Shown: one piece after another, positions 1 to 10,884 of the stretch | How the letters are laid out: every line of letters starts with the position of its first letter | Numbering within the stretch: the first letter of the stretch is position 1 | Origin: Paraburkholderia phenazinium | Lineage (GTDB): Bacteria > Pseudomonadota > Gammaproteobacteria > Burkholderiales > Burkholderiaceae | Direction of reading: 5' to 3' | Assembly (NCBI RefSeq): GCF_900142845.1 | Contig: NZ_FSRU01000002.1 | Coordinates: 1,922,001-1,986,000 of the forward strand | Length of the DNA: 64,000 bases | Notes under the pieces: model-generated | Database searches by the model: none | The model's input: the letters and a program-made list of their open reading frames with translations, nothing else | Told to the model about the DNA's origin: nothing | Program-made: the position numbers and the translations under genes

Positions 1-88
1 GGTGTCCAGGATGTCCACGCAGTCCGGTCCGTTCGTCGCACAACGGTCCAGCTAGAGTGACGGTGCGCGCACCGCTCCGGGAGGAACG

Positions 89-1006
89 ATGATGTTTGCA
101 GCCCGCCGTCCGTCACGCATGCGCACCGCGCTGGTCGCGCTGGCTACGGCATGGCTAGCAGGCTCGTCCGCGCACGCGCAGGAGCTCAGCGGCACACTGC
201 GGAAGATTCACGACAACGGCGTGGTTCTGCTTGGCGTGCGCGAAGCCTCCATCCCGTTCTCCTACTTCGACGGCCACGGCACCGTAGGCTATTCGCAAAC
301 CATCGCGCTCGCGATTGTCGATCAGATCAAGAAAACCCTCGGTCTGTCCGAGCTCAAGGTGCGCGAAGTCGCGGTGACTTCGTCGAACCGCATCCCGATG
401 CTGCAGAACAGCCAGATCGACCTGGAATGCGGCTCGACCACGCACACGCATGAGCGCGAAAGCGAAGCCGCCTTCTCCGACAGCTTCTTCCAATACGCAG
501 TACGGATGATCGTGCACCGCAGCAGCGGCATCAGCGACTTTCCCGATCTGGCCGGCAAGGCCGTGGTGACCACGGCAGGCACGTCCGATGAACGGCTGCT
601 ACGCGAGCTGAACGTGGACAAGCATCTCAACATGCGCATTGCCAGTGTGCGCGATCATTCGGATGCGTTTGCCGCGCTCAAGGAGGACCGCGCGGTGGCC
701 TTCGTGATGGACGAGCCGATCGTCTACGGCTTCAAGGCCACCGACCCGCACCCCGACGACTTCGTGGTGACCGGTACGCCGCTTGGCTATGAGGTCTACG
801 CGTGCATGTTCCGCAAAGGCGATGCGCCCATGCGCGAGCTTGTGAACGGCGTGATCGAGCGGATGCAGACGTCCGGCGATGCGGAACGTCTCTACAACGT
901 GTGGTTTACACAACCGATTCCGCCCCACGGGATCAATCTCAATTTCCCGCTGTCGGCGGCGATGCGCGCGTTGTTTGCGCATCCGAACGATCGCGCGCTG
1001 GACTGA
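89..1006 (+). CDS. GltI-type amino acid ABC transporter periplasmic binding protein
   Basis: A 305-residue solute-binding protein of the glutamate/aspartate (GltI) type, which would capture acidic amino acids in the periplasm and hand them to an ABC permease. Residues 1-30 are a signal peptide (basic start, hydrophobic core, cleavage after AHA). The GltI-like stretch ECGSTTHTHERE follows a segment of the type SSNRIPMLQNSQIDL. A GGAGG site sits just before the ATG. No permease or ATPase gene is adjacent, so it is an orphan here and its ligand is inferred only from family resemblance. Confidence 0.85.
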   Translation: MMFAARRPSRMRTALVALATAWLAGSSAHAQELSGTLRKIHDNGVVLLGVREASIPFSYFDGHGTVGYSQTIALAIVDQIKKTLGLSELKVREVAVTSSNRIPMLQNSQIDLECGSTTHTHERESEAAFSDSFFQYAVRMIVHRSSGISDFPDLAGKAVVTTAGTSDERLLRELNVDKHLNMRIASVRDHSDAFAALKEDRAVAFVMDEPIVYGFKATDPHPDDFVVTGTPLGYEVYACMFRKGDAPMRELVNGVIERMQTSGDAERLYNVWFTQPIPPHGINLNFPLSAAMRALFAHPNDRALD

Positions 1007-1029
1007 GCGCGCCGCGCCCGGACTCGCAC

Positions 1030-1479
1030 TTACACGCTGCGATGCAGCTCGGCTAGCGACAACGTTGTCTGGAACAGACGCGTCAGACTGCGGCTCGCAT
1101 AGCGCTCGACTTCCTCCGGCGCGGCCCAGCGATAAGCGTCCATTTCGGGAATCAGCGTGCCGTCCGAGCGACGTGGAAACATCGACGTGCAGACGCAGCG
1201 CGTCAGATCGAGCTCGTCGTCATGGGCGCGCGCGGCGAACAGATGCAGATCCTTGTCGCGCCGGTAGACGAACAGGCCGAGGTCCTTCAGACGCTCGGCC
1301 GCGATCACGATGCCGGTCTCCTCGACCATCTCGCGCAGCGCCGTGACGTGCGGCGCCTCGCCCGCCTCGCCATGCCCTTTCGGGATATCCCAATGAGAGG
1401 TTTCGGTGGCATGCGCGAGCAACACGCGACCGTGCGGATCGAGCAGCACGACACCGCAGGAGACGACGCGCGCGCTCAC
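1030..1479 (-). CDS. Nudix hydrolase
   Basis: A 149-residue single-domain Nudix protein. A complete Nudix box (G-x5-E-x7-REVxEExGI form) spans residues 35-57, with REMVEETGI as its core, so the metal-binding glutamates are intact. The family cleaves nucleoside diphosphates linked to another moiety; the substrate cannot be told from sequence. The start is GTG with no strong ribosome site. The gene converges on the binding-protein gene, with 23 nt between stops. Confidence 0.85.
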   Translation of the reverse strand: MSARVVSCGVVLLDPHGRVLLAHATETSHWDIPKGHGEAGEAPHVTALREMVEETGIVIAAERLKDLGLFVYRRDKDLHLFAARAHDDELDLTRCVCTSMFPRRSDGTLIPEMDAYRWAAPEEVERYASRSLTRLFQTTLSLAELHRSV

Positions 1480-1567
1480 TATTCGACGCCGCCGAGCAGC
1501 CGCAGCGCCCAGACAACAAGTTCAAGCGGTCGTGATGCCATCATGGCCGAGCGCCTTCCGCGCCTGC

Positions 1568-1957
1568 TCAATGCTTCTTCTGAAGTTGCCACGCGCCGCT
1601 GCCTTCGCGGCAGAACTGCGGACGCAACGTCATCGACTGCCCTTTCGCGTTCAGTACCACCGCCAGGTCGCGACAGGTGCGATCGCCTTCCTTCGCAGTG
1701 CTCTGCGGGGTGATGGTGGCGTCGATATGCACGCTGTTACCCGTGCCGTCGTTGACCCAGGTGGCGGCTTCGCCATCCTGTCTGGAATCGAGCGCGCCCA
1801 TCGCGGCCGCCTTCACCGAGTCGATGTCGCGCTGTTTCATGTAGCTGATCGGCGTGTCGCTGAGGAAGCCGAGATTCGCTGCGTAGGCGCCGACGGTTGC
1901 AGCCAGCAGCAGTCCGCCCACGGTGACGTGAAACAGGACACGGGTTCGCATCGACAT
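1568..1957 (-). CDS. small exported protein, 17-kDa surface-antigen-like C-terminus
   Basis: A 129-residue predicted periplasmic or surface protein. I chose the ATG at 1957 because AGGAG lies 8 nt upstream; a longer frame begins at 1993. Residues 1-24 form a signal peptide. The C-terminal half (TWVNDGTGNSV, then CRDLAVVLNAKG, then FCREGSGAWQL) resembles the C-terminal domain of 17-kDa surface antigens of the RT0821/Lpp0805 type, with two cysteines in equivalent positions. That match is from memory, and function is unknown. Confidence 0.65.
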   Translation of the reverse strand: MSMRTRVLFHVTVGGLLLAATVGAYAANLGFLSDTPISYMKQRDIDSVKAAAMGALDSRQDGEAATWVNDGTGNSVHIDATITPQSTAKEGDRTCRDLAVVLNAKGQSMTLRPQFCREGSGAWQLQKKH

Positions 1958-2107
1958 TGAGTGTTCTCCTCGAGAGATCGTTCGGGCGGTCACGAAGCAG
2001 TTCGTGATCTGGACCTGAAAAGCATAGCATGTGCCCGACGATTTCGGACTCGTCTCATAGTCGTCGTCTCCACGAATTCATAAGATTGGCTGTTTAGCGC
2101 AAAGCCT

Positions 2108-2365
2108 ATGCGCCCACACTATTCCGCCGCCGTCATGGATCTCTCCTTCGCTCTCAAGTTTTTCTCGTTTACGCTCGCGCTCTTCTGCATCGCGCTGGTG
2201 CCGTTCTTCGTGCGGCGCGACCCGGCGCCCGTGCCGAGCATCGTCAGCATCGAGGCCCTGCCTCGCCCGAAGTGGCCGAGCCTTGTCACGCGCATGGGCA
2301 CCGTCACGTTGCTTGCGTCGTTTGTGCTGCTGGTCGGCGGCTGCTATCTGCTGATCAACGGCTGA
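2108..2365 (+). CDS. small two-helix membrane protein, unknown function
   Basis: An 85-residue frame with two hydrophobic segments, at about residues 12-34 and 63-83, joined by a proline-rich linker. It may start at the internal ATG at 2135, giving MDLSFALKFF as the N-terminus. Neither start has a good ribosome site. The topology looks like a small inner-membrane protein; I do not recognise the family. Confidence 0.5.
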   Translation: MRPHYSAAVMDLSFALKFFSFTLALFCIALVPFFVRRDPAPVPSIVSIEALPRPKWPSLVTRMGTVTLLASFVLLVGGCYLLING

Positions 2366-2505
2366 TTGCCGAAGCAGGCGGGCCGTGTGGTCCGCATCCC
2401 CACGCGGACGGTTTGAGTGCACCGCCCGCCCCTCCCCAAACTGTATCTGTCCGCTCTCGCCTCGCTCCCCTAGAATGACGCATGCCGCCACCCACTGGAC
2501 TGCGC

Positions 2506-3129
2506 ATGCTGCAACTACTCGGAAAAATCACGTCGATCAACGTCCGCAAGGTGCTCTGGACCTGCGCGGAGTTGCAACTGCCGTTTGAACAGGAAGACTG
2601 GGGCGCCGGTTTCAGGTCAACCGAAACCGCGGACTTTCTCGCGCTCAATCCCAATGCCACCGTGCCCGTCATCAAGGACGGCGACTTCGTGCTCTGGGAA
2701 TCCAATTCGATCATTCGCTACCTCGCGTCCCGTTACGGCGGCGCGCGGCTTTACCCGGCAGATCCGCAAGCGCGGGCGCGTGTCGATCAGTGGATCGACT
2801 GGCAAGCCTCGGAACTGAACCGCTCGTGGAGCTACGCTTTCCTTGCGCTCGTCAGAAAATCACCGGTTCATCAGGATGCCGAAGCGATCAAGGCATCGTC
2901 CGCGAATTGGACGCGGCATATCGGCATGCTGGACAGGCAGCTCGAAGCGACGGGCGCGTTCATCGCCGGGAGGGATTTCTCGCTCGCGGATATCCCGATC
3001 GGCCTGTCGCTCAACCGCTGGTTCAGCACCCCGCTGGACCATCCACACTTTCCCGCGGTGTCAGACTATTTCCAGCGGCTGACGGATCGGCCGGGCTTTC
3101 TCGCCTATTGCCGTAACGGCACGCCGTGA
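2506..3129 (+). CDS. glutathione S-transferase family protein
   Basis: A cytosolic glutathione transferase of 207 residues. The N-terminal thioredoxin-like domain starts [20 protein letters not shown]. It has the cis-proline loop ([11 protein letters not shown]) and the glutathione-binding E-S pair ([12 protein letters not shown]), followed by the helical C-terminal domain. I chose the ATG at 2506 because family members begin about there; the ATG at 2482 would add eight residues. TAGAAT at 2471-2476 could be a -10 element, which would make the leader very short. Substrate unknown. Confidence 0.85.
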   Translation: MLQLLGKITSINVRKVLWTCAELQLPFEQEDWGAGFRSTETADFLALNPNATVPVIKDGDFVLWESNSIIRYLASRYGGARLYPADPQARARVDQWIDWQASELNRSWSYAFLALVRKSPVHQDAEAIKASSANWTRHIGMLDRQLEATGAFIAGRDFSLADIPIGLSLNRWFSTPLDHPHFPAVSDYFQRLTDRPGFLAYCRNGTP

Positions 3130-3313
3130 GTACCGCCCCCAGAACGCAAACGGGCTAGCGCATTCCCTGCCCTGAAAGCCGGGCCTCAGGAGCCGCCCCC
3201 AGCGGCTTGCGCCCGAAACTGCGCCCCGGGCGTGTGGATTGCTATGCTCTGCAGTTGTATCCTCGGAGCCCTGGGGATGCTGTCCCCGTCCCGCCAACCA
3301 GAATGTCGCCAAA

Positions 3314-5253
3314 ATGAAACTTCCGTTGCCGCCCCACGGGCGGTCAAACCGCGTGTATCCGCCGGGCTCGCCCAGCCTGCACGGCCTCGCGTCGGTGATC
3401 ACCGGCGTCGTCGTGGTGTGCGGGCTGTATTTCGGCCGCGCCGTGCTGATTCCGATCACGCTGTCGGTGCTGCTCAGCTTCCTGCTCGCGCCGCTGGTGG
3501 CGGCGCTACGGCGCTTGCGCATGGGGCAGTTGCCGTCGATTTTCATTGCGGTATTCTTCGCGCTCGCCATCGTGCTCGGCGCGGGCGCGCTCATCACGGC
3601 GCAAATCGTCCAGCTCGCCGCCGATCTGCCGCAATATCAGGTCGCTATCGAACGCAAGATCGAGACCGTGCAGGAAAAGACCGTCGGCCGGGCCGATGTC
3701 CTGCTGGGCCGCGCCGCGCTGACGCTGCAACGGGTCGCGCCGTCGCGCCCGGCGGCGCCGCGCAGTTTCGGCAAAGCGAACCGCAACGCCCCGCCGGCGC
3801 CCATGCCGGTCGAAGTGCACGAGCCGGCCCTCACGCCGATGCAACTGGCTCAACGGGCGTTTTCGCCGGTCATCGCACCGCTGGAGACGACCTTCATCGT
3901 GCTGGTCGTGACCATTTTTATCCTGCTGCAACGCGAGGATCTGCGCGACCGCCTGATCAGCCTGTTCGGCTCGCGCGACCTGCACCGCACCACCACCGCC
4001 ATCAACGACGCCGCGAGCCGTCTGAGCCGCTATTTCGTCGCGCAACTGGGCCTGAATCTCAGCGTGGGCGGGGTGCTCGCCATCGGTCTCGCGGGCATCG
4101 GCGTGCCGGGCGCACTGCTGTTCGGCGTGGTCGCCGCGCTGCTGCGCTTCGTGCCGTATATCGGCATCTGGATTGCCGCCTTGCTGGCGGTCTGTCTCGC
4201 CGCCGCCATCCAGCCGCAGTGGACCATGGCCGTGTGGACGCTGGTCCTGTTCGTGGTCGTCGACCTGGTGGCCGGCCAGGTGGCCGAACCGTACCTGTAC
4301 GGCCGCCGCTCGGGCCTCTCGCCGCTCGCCGTGGTGGTGGCTGCGATCTTCTGGAGCTGGCTGTGGGGGCCCGTCGGGCTCGTGCTGTCGACGCCTTTGA
4401 CGCTGTGCCTCGTCACGCTCGGCCGCTATGCCGACCGGCTCAACTTCCTGACCATCCTGCTCGGCGACCAGCCGGCCCTGACACCGGCGCAGACGTTCTA
4501 TCAGCGGCTGCTGGCGGACGATCCGCATGAAGCCATCGTGCAGGCCGACCGGCTGCTCGGCGAGATGTCGGTGCTCGACTACTACGATCAGGTGGCGCTG
4601 GAAGGGCTGCGACTCGCCCGCAACGACGCGCTGCGCGGCGTGCTGACCGCGGAACAACTGATGCGTTTCAACGAGGCGGTGATCGACATCATCGAGAACC
4701 TCGAAACGGTAGACGGCCTGCCGGACGGGATCGGGACGACCGGGACACCGGAGACGAACGACGCCGCGCACGCTCACGGCCGTACCGAGCCGCATTACGG
4801 CGGCGCTGAAAAGCCGGACCCGCAGCAGGGGCACGGCGCGGACACGGCCACGGTGCTGTGCATCTCGGGACGCGGCGCGTTCGATGAAGTGGCGGCGGCG
4901 ATTGCCGTGCAACTGCTCGGCCGGCAAAACATCACGACGGTCGCGACGACCTACGAGCAATTCCGCAGCACGCGCAGCGAAACGCGGGAAGCGGACAGCG
5001 CGACGATTCTCTGCGTGGTGACGCTCGATGCCGCCGAGTCGCCGCCGTATCTGCGCAACCTGCTCCGGCGCATCCGCAATCAACCTATGCCGGCGACGGT
5101 GATCGTCGGCCTGGGCGGCCTGTCGGAAAGCGCCGCGGACGACGACGCAGCGGGCAACGCGAGCAACACGCGCAATGCCACGACGTTTCGCGACCTGATC
5201 GAGGAGTGCCGGGCCGCCGCATTCGCCACGCCAACCGAACCCGCGACCCCGCC

Positions 5254-5266
<13 letters not shown>
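3314..5266 (+). CDS. AI-2E/PerM-family transporter with long C-terminal soluble extension
   Basis: A 650-residue inner-membrane protein of the AI-2E exporter (PerM) family. The first 375 or so residues hold about seven to eight hydrophobic segments and the family region QLGLNLSVGGVLAIGLAGIG. After residue 385 comes a cytosolic extension of about 265 residues. It has a helical part, a low-complexity linker, then an alternating beta-alpha domain (TATVLCISGRGAFDEVAAAI and PATVIVGLGG) resembling a Rossmann or B12-binding-like fold without a visible cobalamin histidine motif. The start is the ATG at 3314. The last 13 nt overlap the next gene, suggesting co-translation. Confidence 0.85.
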
Positions 5267-6428
<1,162 letters not shown>

Positions 6429-6469
6429 CGGTTCGCAGTCCTGCTGTTAAAGGCGCGCGGCTTACGCTG

Positions 6470-6709
6470 CTAGTGCAGGTCGCAAAAGACCCCGGTCTGG
6501 ACGTCGATCCATAACATCTGTCCGTTCGTCCTGTGGCTGTACACGAGCGCGCGCGATTCGCGCTGGTTGCGCAGAAAACCCAGTACCGCGTGCAGCGTAT
6601 GTTTGCCGCGGTAACGCAAAGAGCGTGTAGCCTCGCCGCTGCCAATGACAATCACGATCGGGTTGATACGCACTTTCTGTGCAATCTGATCAAGCGTTGC
6701 TGCCGACAT
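6470..6709 (-). CDS. small conserved-looking protein of unknown function
   Basis: A 79-residue soluble protein (MSAATLDQIAQKVRINPIVI start). The ATG at 6709 is preceded by GGAGG and is preferred over the longer frame from 6760. No signal peptide or transmembrane segment is visible. I do not recognise the family. Confidence 0.6.
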   Translation of the reverse strand: MSAATLDQIAQKVRINPIVIVIGSGEATRSLRYRGKHTLHAVLGFLRNQRESRALVYSHRTNGQMLWIDVQTGVFCDLH

Positions 6710-6803
6710 ATGAGCCTCCGGTGTAGGGTGACACACGGGATAACGTCGACGCCGCTGCAAGCTTGAGCTTCAGGAAGGCACGGTAAGGCAGCGGAGCACT
6801 GCG

Positions 6804-7013
6804 TCACGTGTACAGGTTGATCAGACGATCGCGGTAGACCACGGCAGCGTCGGGCGAGGCCGCTTCATGGATCGGCTTGCCGGCGTAGAAGACGACGCAG
6901 CCGTGCACGGAGAGTTCGGGGAGCGGGTCGTTGGGCACAAACCTGGCAACGGCGCGGCGCTCATCGACGCATGCGGGCGTGAGAGACAGGAGTGCTGATT
7001 TTGCGGTTGACAA
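6804..7013 (-). CDS. hypothetical 69-residue protein
   Basis: A short frame opening with TTG and lacking a clear ribosome site. The translated C-terminal half (ELSVHGCVVFYAGKPIHEAA) has the composition of a real soluble protein, and no other frame covers the stretch well. It lies 94 nt downstream of the 79-residue gene on the same strand. Function unknown, and existence is uncertain. Confidence 0.35.
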   Translation of the reverse strand: MSTAKSALLSLTPACVDERRAVARFVPNDPLPELSVHGCVVFYAGKPIHEAASPDAAVVYRDRLINLYT

Positions 7014-7193
7014 TGGCCGGTCCGGTCATATGGCGAGAGCCGCATAATCTCACCGCATTCCAGATAGGTTGATGTCCGATAAATTTCCGTTTCTTTCCTG
7101 ATTGCGCGGACTTGCGCGAGTGTCGCGCCGCGCGATTGGCGAGGGAGATGACGATTGAATCGCCGCAGTGCAATCTCTGCGACTGGGGATGGG

Positions 7194-7270
7194 TGGCCCG
7201 CCCTACACGATTCGAACGTGTGACCTACGGCTTAGAAGGCCGTTGCTCTATCCGTCTGAGCTAAGGGCGG
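7194..7270 (-). tRNA. tRNA-Arg (anticodon TCT)
   Basis: A complete 77-nt cloverleaf on the minus strand. The 7-bp acceptor stem is perfectly paired (CCGCCCT with AGGGCGG). It has a GCTC/GAGC D-stem, anticodon loop CTTCTAA with anticodon TCT, and T-arm ACACG-TTCGAAT-CGTGT. Discriminator G and CCA are encoded in the DNA. Confidence 0.95.
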
Positions 7271-7525
7271 AAAATACGAGGCGCCGCTGAAATTTTAACC
7301 GACCGGGCACTAAACGCCTCGGCCGATCAATAAGCGGCCGTGTGGAACGGCCGCTGCCGGCTGCCCGGCCGCTGTCGCGCGACAGCCCGACCGGTACCGC
7401 ATGTCAGCCATCCGGCAAGCCTCAACAGCGAGACAGGGGCCGGATTATAACCGAACCGGCCACACAGGCCAGCGCGGCCCCCGTCCGGCTGCCGCGCCCC
7501 TCCCCGCATCATCGCCGCTGTGCGC

Positions 7526-8356
7526 TCAGACCGGTTGCGCGTGCAGCATGAACCAGCCGAGACAAACGATACCCGCGATCACGCAGTACACGCCGAAGCT
7601 CGCGAGGCGCCCGCGTCCTTCGAAAAAGCGCATCAGGAAGCGCACGCTGAGATACGCGGCAATCGCGGTCAACACGCCGCCGAGCAGCGCGTCACCGAGC
7701 TGGCCCGGCGCATGAAACAGCTTCGGCAGCTCGAGGATGCCCGCCGCGAAAATGATCGGCGTGCCGAGCAGGAACGAAAACTCCGCCGCCTTTTCCGCGC
7801 TGAGACCGGCCGCACCGCCGGCGATCATCGTCAAGCCGCTGCGCGAAAAGCCCGGAATCAGCGCGCCGATCTGCGCCAGCCCGACAAAAAACGCCTGGCG
7901 AAAGGTCAGCTTCTCCGGCGCCTGATGGGCACGCGCGCGTTGCAGGCGGTCACCGAACCACAACAGCACGCCATTGACGATCAACGCGATCGCCACGATG
8001 CGCAGATCGTGGAACAGCCGCTCGAGGCGCTTTTCCAGTACCAGACCGACGAGACCCGCCGGTATCGTGCCGATGATCAACGCCCACATCATGTGGCTGT
8101 CGTCGTTGCGGCGGCCGCCGAACGAGGCGAAGAAACCGCCGATCAGCGCGATCCAGCGCTTGCGGAAGTACCACAGCAGCGCGAGCGCCGTGCCGAGATG
8201 CAGCGCGACGAGGAACGGCAGCAACTGCGGCGCGTGCTCGTCAATATGCATGCCGAACAGCGCGGGCACGAGCAGGGTGTGACCGAGGCTGCTGACGGGG
8301 AACAGTTCCGTGACGCCTTGCAGCACGCTCAGAAAAATCAGAAACGACAAGCTCAC
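7526..8356 (-). CDS. uppP: undecaprenyl-diphosphatase UppP/BacA
   Basis: A 276-residue polytopic inner-membrane enzyme that dephosphorylates undecaprenyl pyrophosphate to recycle the lipid carrier for peptidoglycan and other polymers. Both family signatures are present: [14 protein letters not shown] (residues 13-26, containing the E/Q-rich active-site motif) and PGFSRSG near residue 170. Length matches the family. The GTG start has AAGGA upstream. The gene is monocistronic by spacing; a GC hairpin at 7333-7355 lies downstream but lacks a T-run. Confidence 0.95.
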   Translation of the reverse strand: MSLSFLIFLSVLQGVTELFPVSSLGHTLLVPALFGMHIDEHAPQLLPFLVALHLGTALALLWYFRKRWIALIGGFFASFGGRRNDDSHMMWALIIGTIPAGLVGLVLEKRLERLFHDLRIVAIALIVNGVLLWFGDRLQRARAHQAPEKLTFRQAFFVGLAQIGALIPGFSRSGLTMIAGGAAGLSAEKAAEFSFLLGTPIIFAAGILELPKLFHAPGQLGDALLGGVLTAIAAYLSVRFLMRFFEGRGRLASFGVYCVIAGIVCLGWFMLHAQPV

Positions 8357-8632
8357 GCGGCGGTCCTTTTAGTGAGTGAAGAATCAAGGAACAGCACGCC
8401 GGCTGACTGCAGCCGACGCCTGGAAGCGCACCGATTATGCCTGGCCGCTATGTCAGCGCCAAGCGTTTGAGCCACGTTTGGGGAAATTTTGCGGCATTGC
8501 GTCACAACTCGAAACGGTTGTTACGCCGTAGCAAGCCATCTGGGCCGCCCGGGCGGCCAAGCTATGCGAGGTGACGAACGGGAGAGACTCGCGTCGCAGG
8601 CGGCGGCGCGGCAGGTATCAGGACAGCGGCGC

Positions 8633-8719
8633 TCAGCGTCCGAGCTGGTAAAAGAAGTACACCGTGCTGACGGCAAACATGCCGAACAGGGCCACGCCCA
8701 TTGCCATTGCGAGATCCAT
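8633..8719 (-). CDS. 28-residue single-helix membrane microprotein
   Basis: A short frame beginning ATG with GGAGG four bases upstream. It encodes MDLAMAMGVALFGMFAVSTV followed by YFFYQLGR. Almost the whole chain is one hydrophobic helix with a positively charged C-terminus, the usual shape of bacterial membrane microproteins. The good ribosome site and the strictly hydrophobic composition support it. Function unknown. Confidence 0.5.
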   Translation of the reverse strand: MDLAMAMGVALFGMFAVSTVYFFYQLGR

Positions 8720-8918
8720 GACACCTCCGGGAGCCAGTCAGGCCCGGCGCTTTAAACGGCCGGGCGGTCAGACGAATTATCGTCACCCTTGCCGGCGGCG
8801 CGAACCCGTAATTGCCCGAGAAGGGTTTCCCCGTAGCCCAAAGCAGCGCAAAATCGGCCTCGCGGCGCCCTTTTGGCGCCGCGCAATGAATCCACCGCTT
8901 CCAACCAGACCGTCGAAC

Positions 8919-9863
8919 ATGGCCCAATTCCAGCATCAGGACATCATCGAGATCGCACAAGGCGCATCGCTCTTGCGCTTCGCGCCGCAAACCGGCGGCC
9001 GGCTACTGTCGTGGCATATCGACGGCCAGCCGGTGATCCACTGGCCCGACGTGGCCGACTGGGACCATCCCACCAAAATCCGCGGCGGCAATCCGCTGCT
9101 GTTCCCGTTTCTCGGACGCCATCGCGTCGACGGCCAGATCGGCCGCTGGCGCGACGCCGCCGGCACGGTGCGCGATCTGCCGATGCACGGCTTCGCGCGC
9201 GAACTGCCGTTCGCCGCGAGCTTCGAACCTGCCGCAACGGCTGCCACGGCTGCCACCGGGCCCGGTGCAAGCGCCACGCTGCGCATGACGCTCACCGACA
9301 GCGACGCCACCCGCACGGGCTACCCGTTCGGCTTCCGCTTCGAAGCGGCCTACCGCCTTGCCGACGATCACACGCTCGACGTCGAACTCACGACCGTCAA
9401 CACCGGCAGCGCGGCGCTGCCCTACTACGCCGGCCATCACTTCTACTTCTCGCTGCCCCACACGCAACGCGGCGAGACCGTGCTGGAACTGCCGCGCACC
9501 GTGCGACGCTACCAGCAGGCCGACGGTTCGATCAGCGCCGCCGAGCCTGGCGAGCCGCGCTACACGCTCGACGAGGCAGGCATTCTCGACCGCTTCCACT
9601 GTCTCGACGGCACGCCGGACCAGCCGTTCAAGCTCGTCGCGCCCGGCCTGAACCGCACCATCACGATCGACCTGCAACGACCGGGCTCCGTGCCCTGGTA
9701 CGCGGTCACGACGTGGACCGAGGCGGCCGGGTCGGACTTCTATTGCATCGAACCCTGGCTCGGCCTGCCCGATGCGATCCACAACGGCCTCGGCCTGCGC
9801 TGGCTCGAACCAGGTCAGACCGAGACAGCCGCGCTGCGCATCACCGTCGGCGCGCTGCGCTGA
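8919..9863 (+). CDS. aldose 1-epimerase (galactose mutarotase-like) protein
   Basis: A 314-residue beta-sandwich protein of the aldose 1-epimerase superfamily, which interconverts anomers of sugars or sugar phosphates. Supporting stretches are GGRLLSWHIDGQPVIHW near the N-terminus, NPLLFPFLGRH, the histidine-bearing MHGFARE, and YAGHHFYFSLP further in. Start choice is open: the ATG at 8919 (MAQFQHQDI) is used, with 8886 the alternative. Neither has a strong ribosome site. A terminator follows at 9876-9905. Confidence 0.8.
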   Translation: MAQFQHQDIIEIAQGASLLRFAPQTGGRLLSWHIDGQPVIHWPDVADWDHPTKIRGGNPLLFPFLGRHRVDGQIGRWRDAAGTVRDLPMHGFARELPFAASFEPAATAATAATGPGASATLRMTLTDSDATRTGYPFGFRFEAAYRLADDHTLDVELTTVNTGSAALPYYAGHHFYFSLPHTQRGETVLELPRTVRRYQQADGSISAAEPGEPRYTLDEAGILDRFHCLDGTPDQPFKLVAPGLNRTITIDLQRPGSVPWYAVTTWTEAAGSDFYCIEPWLGLPDAIHNGLGLRWLEPGQTETAALRITVGALR

Positions 9864-9875
9864 TTCGCCACGCAT

Positions 9876-9905
9876 AAAGCCCGCCGCCCACGGCGGTGCG
9901 GCTTT
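9876..9905 (+). terminator. Rho-independent terminator of the mutarotase gene
   Basis: A GC-rich inverted repeat (GCCGCC / GGCGG core, bounded by AAAGCC and GGCTTTT) lies 13 nt after the mutarotase stop and is followed by TTTTG on the plus strand. Confidence 0.6.
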
Positions 9906-10038
9906 TGTGTGCCCGCCGTACCATCCGCGCGGCGCCATTCCGTTTCGCGTGTTGCGCTGCAAAACCGTTAGAATCGGACGTTTTTGCCCACCTGTCGCGT
10001 GATCGGGATCGGCGCGCGACAGCGCTTTGCGAGGTCCA

Positions 10039-10767
10039 ATGTTGGGAACAAGAAGAATGAAACGGCTCGCGTGCGTGTCGTTGCTCGCAGTACTCGCCGC
10101 GTGCGGGTCTGCACCAGTCGGTCCGGGGTTCTATCGCGTCGAACGGGGCGATACCTTGTCGAAGATCGCCCGCAGCAGCCGGCAGTCGGTCCAGAGCATC
10201 GTGCGCTGGAACAATCTGGCGAATCCGGACAGCATCGAGGTCGGCCAGGTGCTGCGCGTGGCGCCCCCCGGCAATTCGGCGCCAATCACGTCGGCGACGG
10301 CGAGCAGCGGCGCGCGTAGCAGCAGCCGTGGCGGCGTTGCGGCCGCGCCAGCACCGCGTAGCGCGCCGGACGACGTGTCGCCGTCCCCAACGCCCGCCAC
10401 CTCGATCTCGCTGATCTGGCCGGCCAACGGCACGGTGATCCGCCGCTTCGACGGTTCGAGCTCGAAAGGCATCGACATCTCCGCTGCCGCCGGCACGCCG
10501 GTCGTCGCGGCCGCCGCCGGGACCGTGGTGTATGCCGGCAACGGTCTGCGCGGCTACGGCAACCTGCTGATCATCAAGCACAATGCCGACTATCTGACCG
10601 CGTATGCGCATAACCGCGTGCTGCTCGTGAAGGAAGGCCAGAGCGTCACGCAAGGCGAGAAGATCGCCGAAGTGGGCGACACCGACACGGACCGCGTGAT
10701 GCTCCACTTCGAATTGCGCTATCAGGGCCGCTCGATCGACCCGTCGCGCGCGCTACCGGCACGCTAA
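10039..10767 (+). CDS. NlpD-like LysM/LytM (M23) lipoprotein, catalytically degenerate
   Basis: A 242-residue predicted lipoprotein with lipobox LAAC (residues about 19-22), LysM domain (YRVERGDTLSKIA and the NNLANPDSIEVGQVL stretch), a Ser/Ala/Pro linker, and a C-terminal LytM domain. The zinc-binding HxxxD segment reads KGIDIS, as in E. coli NlpD, so it is probably an amidase activator, not an endopeptidase. The start at 10039 has GAGG upstream; 10057 is the alternative. The usual surE and rpoS neighbours are absent, which suggests a paralogue of the main NlpD. Confidence 0.85.
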   Translation: MLGTRRMKRLACVSLLAVLAACGSAPVGPGFYRVERGDTLSKIARSSRQSVQSIVRWNNLANPDSIEVGQVLRVAPPGNSAPITSATASSGARSSSRGGVAAAPAPRSAPDDVSPSPTPATSISLIWPANGTVIRRFDGSSSKGIDISAAAGTPVVAAAAGTVVYAGNGLRGYGNLLIIKHNADYLTAYAHNRVLLVKEGQSVTQGEKIAEVGDTDTDRVMLHFELRYQGRSIDPSRALPAR

Positions 10768-10884
10768 TTGCGTCTCCATTGGTTTGGACTGCGCGCACGG
10801 GAACCTCGGCTCCCGTGCGACGCTCCATCTGAAATGGACCCGGCGAACCGCCGAGTCCGCCACCCCATCTGTGAGGAGCCTCCG

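Noticed and set aside
3506..5083. A 525-codon open frame antisense to the AI-2E-type gene
   Set aside because: Arg/Gln/His-rich shadow; the sense strand has clear membrane-protein periodicity.
7333..7355. Hairpin AGCGGCCG/CGGCCGCT as the uppP terminator
   Set aside because: It is 170 nt past the stop and lacks a T-run, so I do not call it a terminator.
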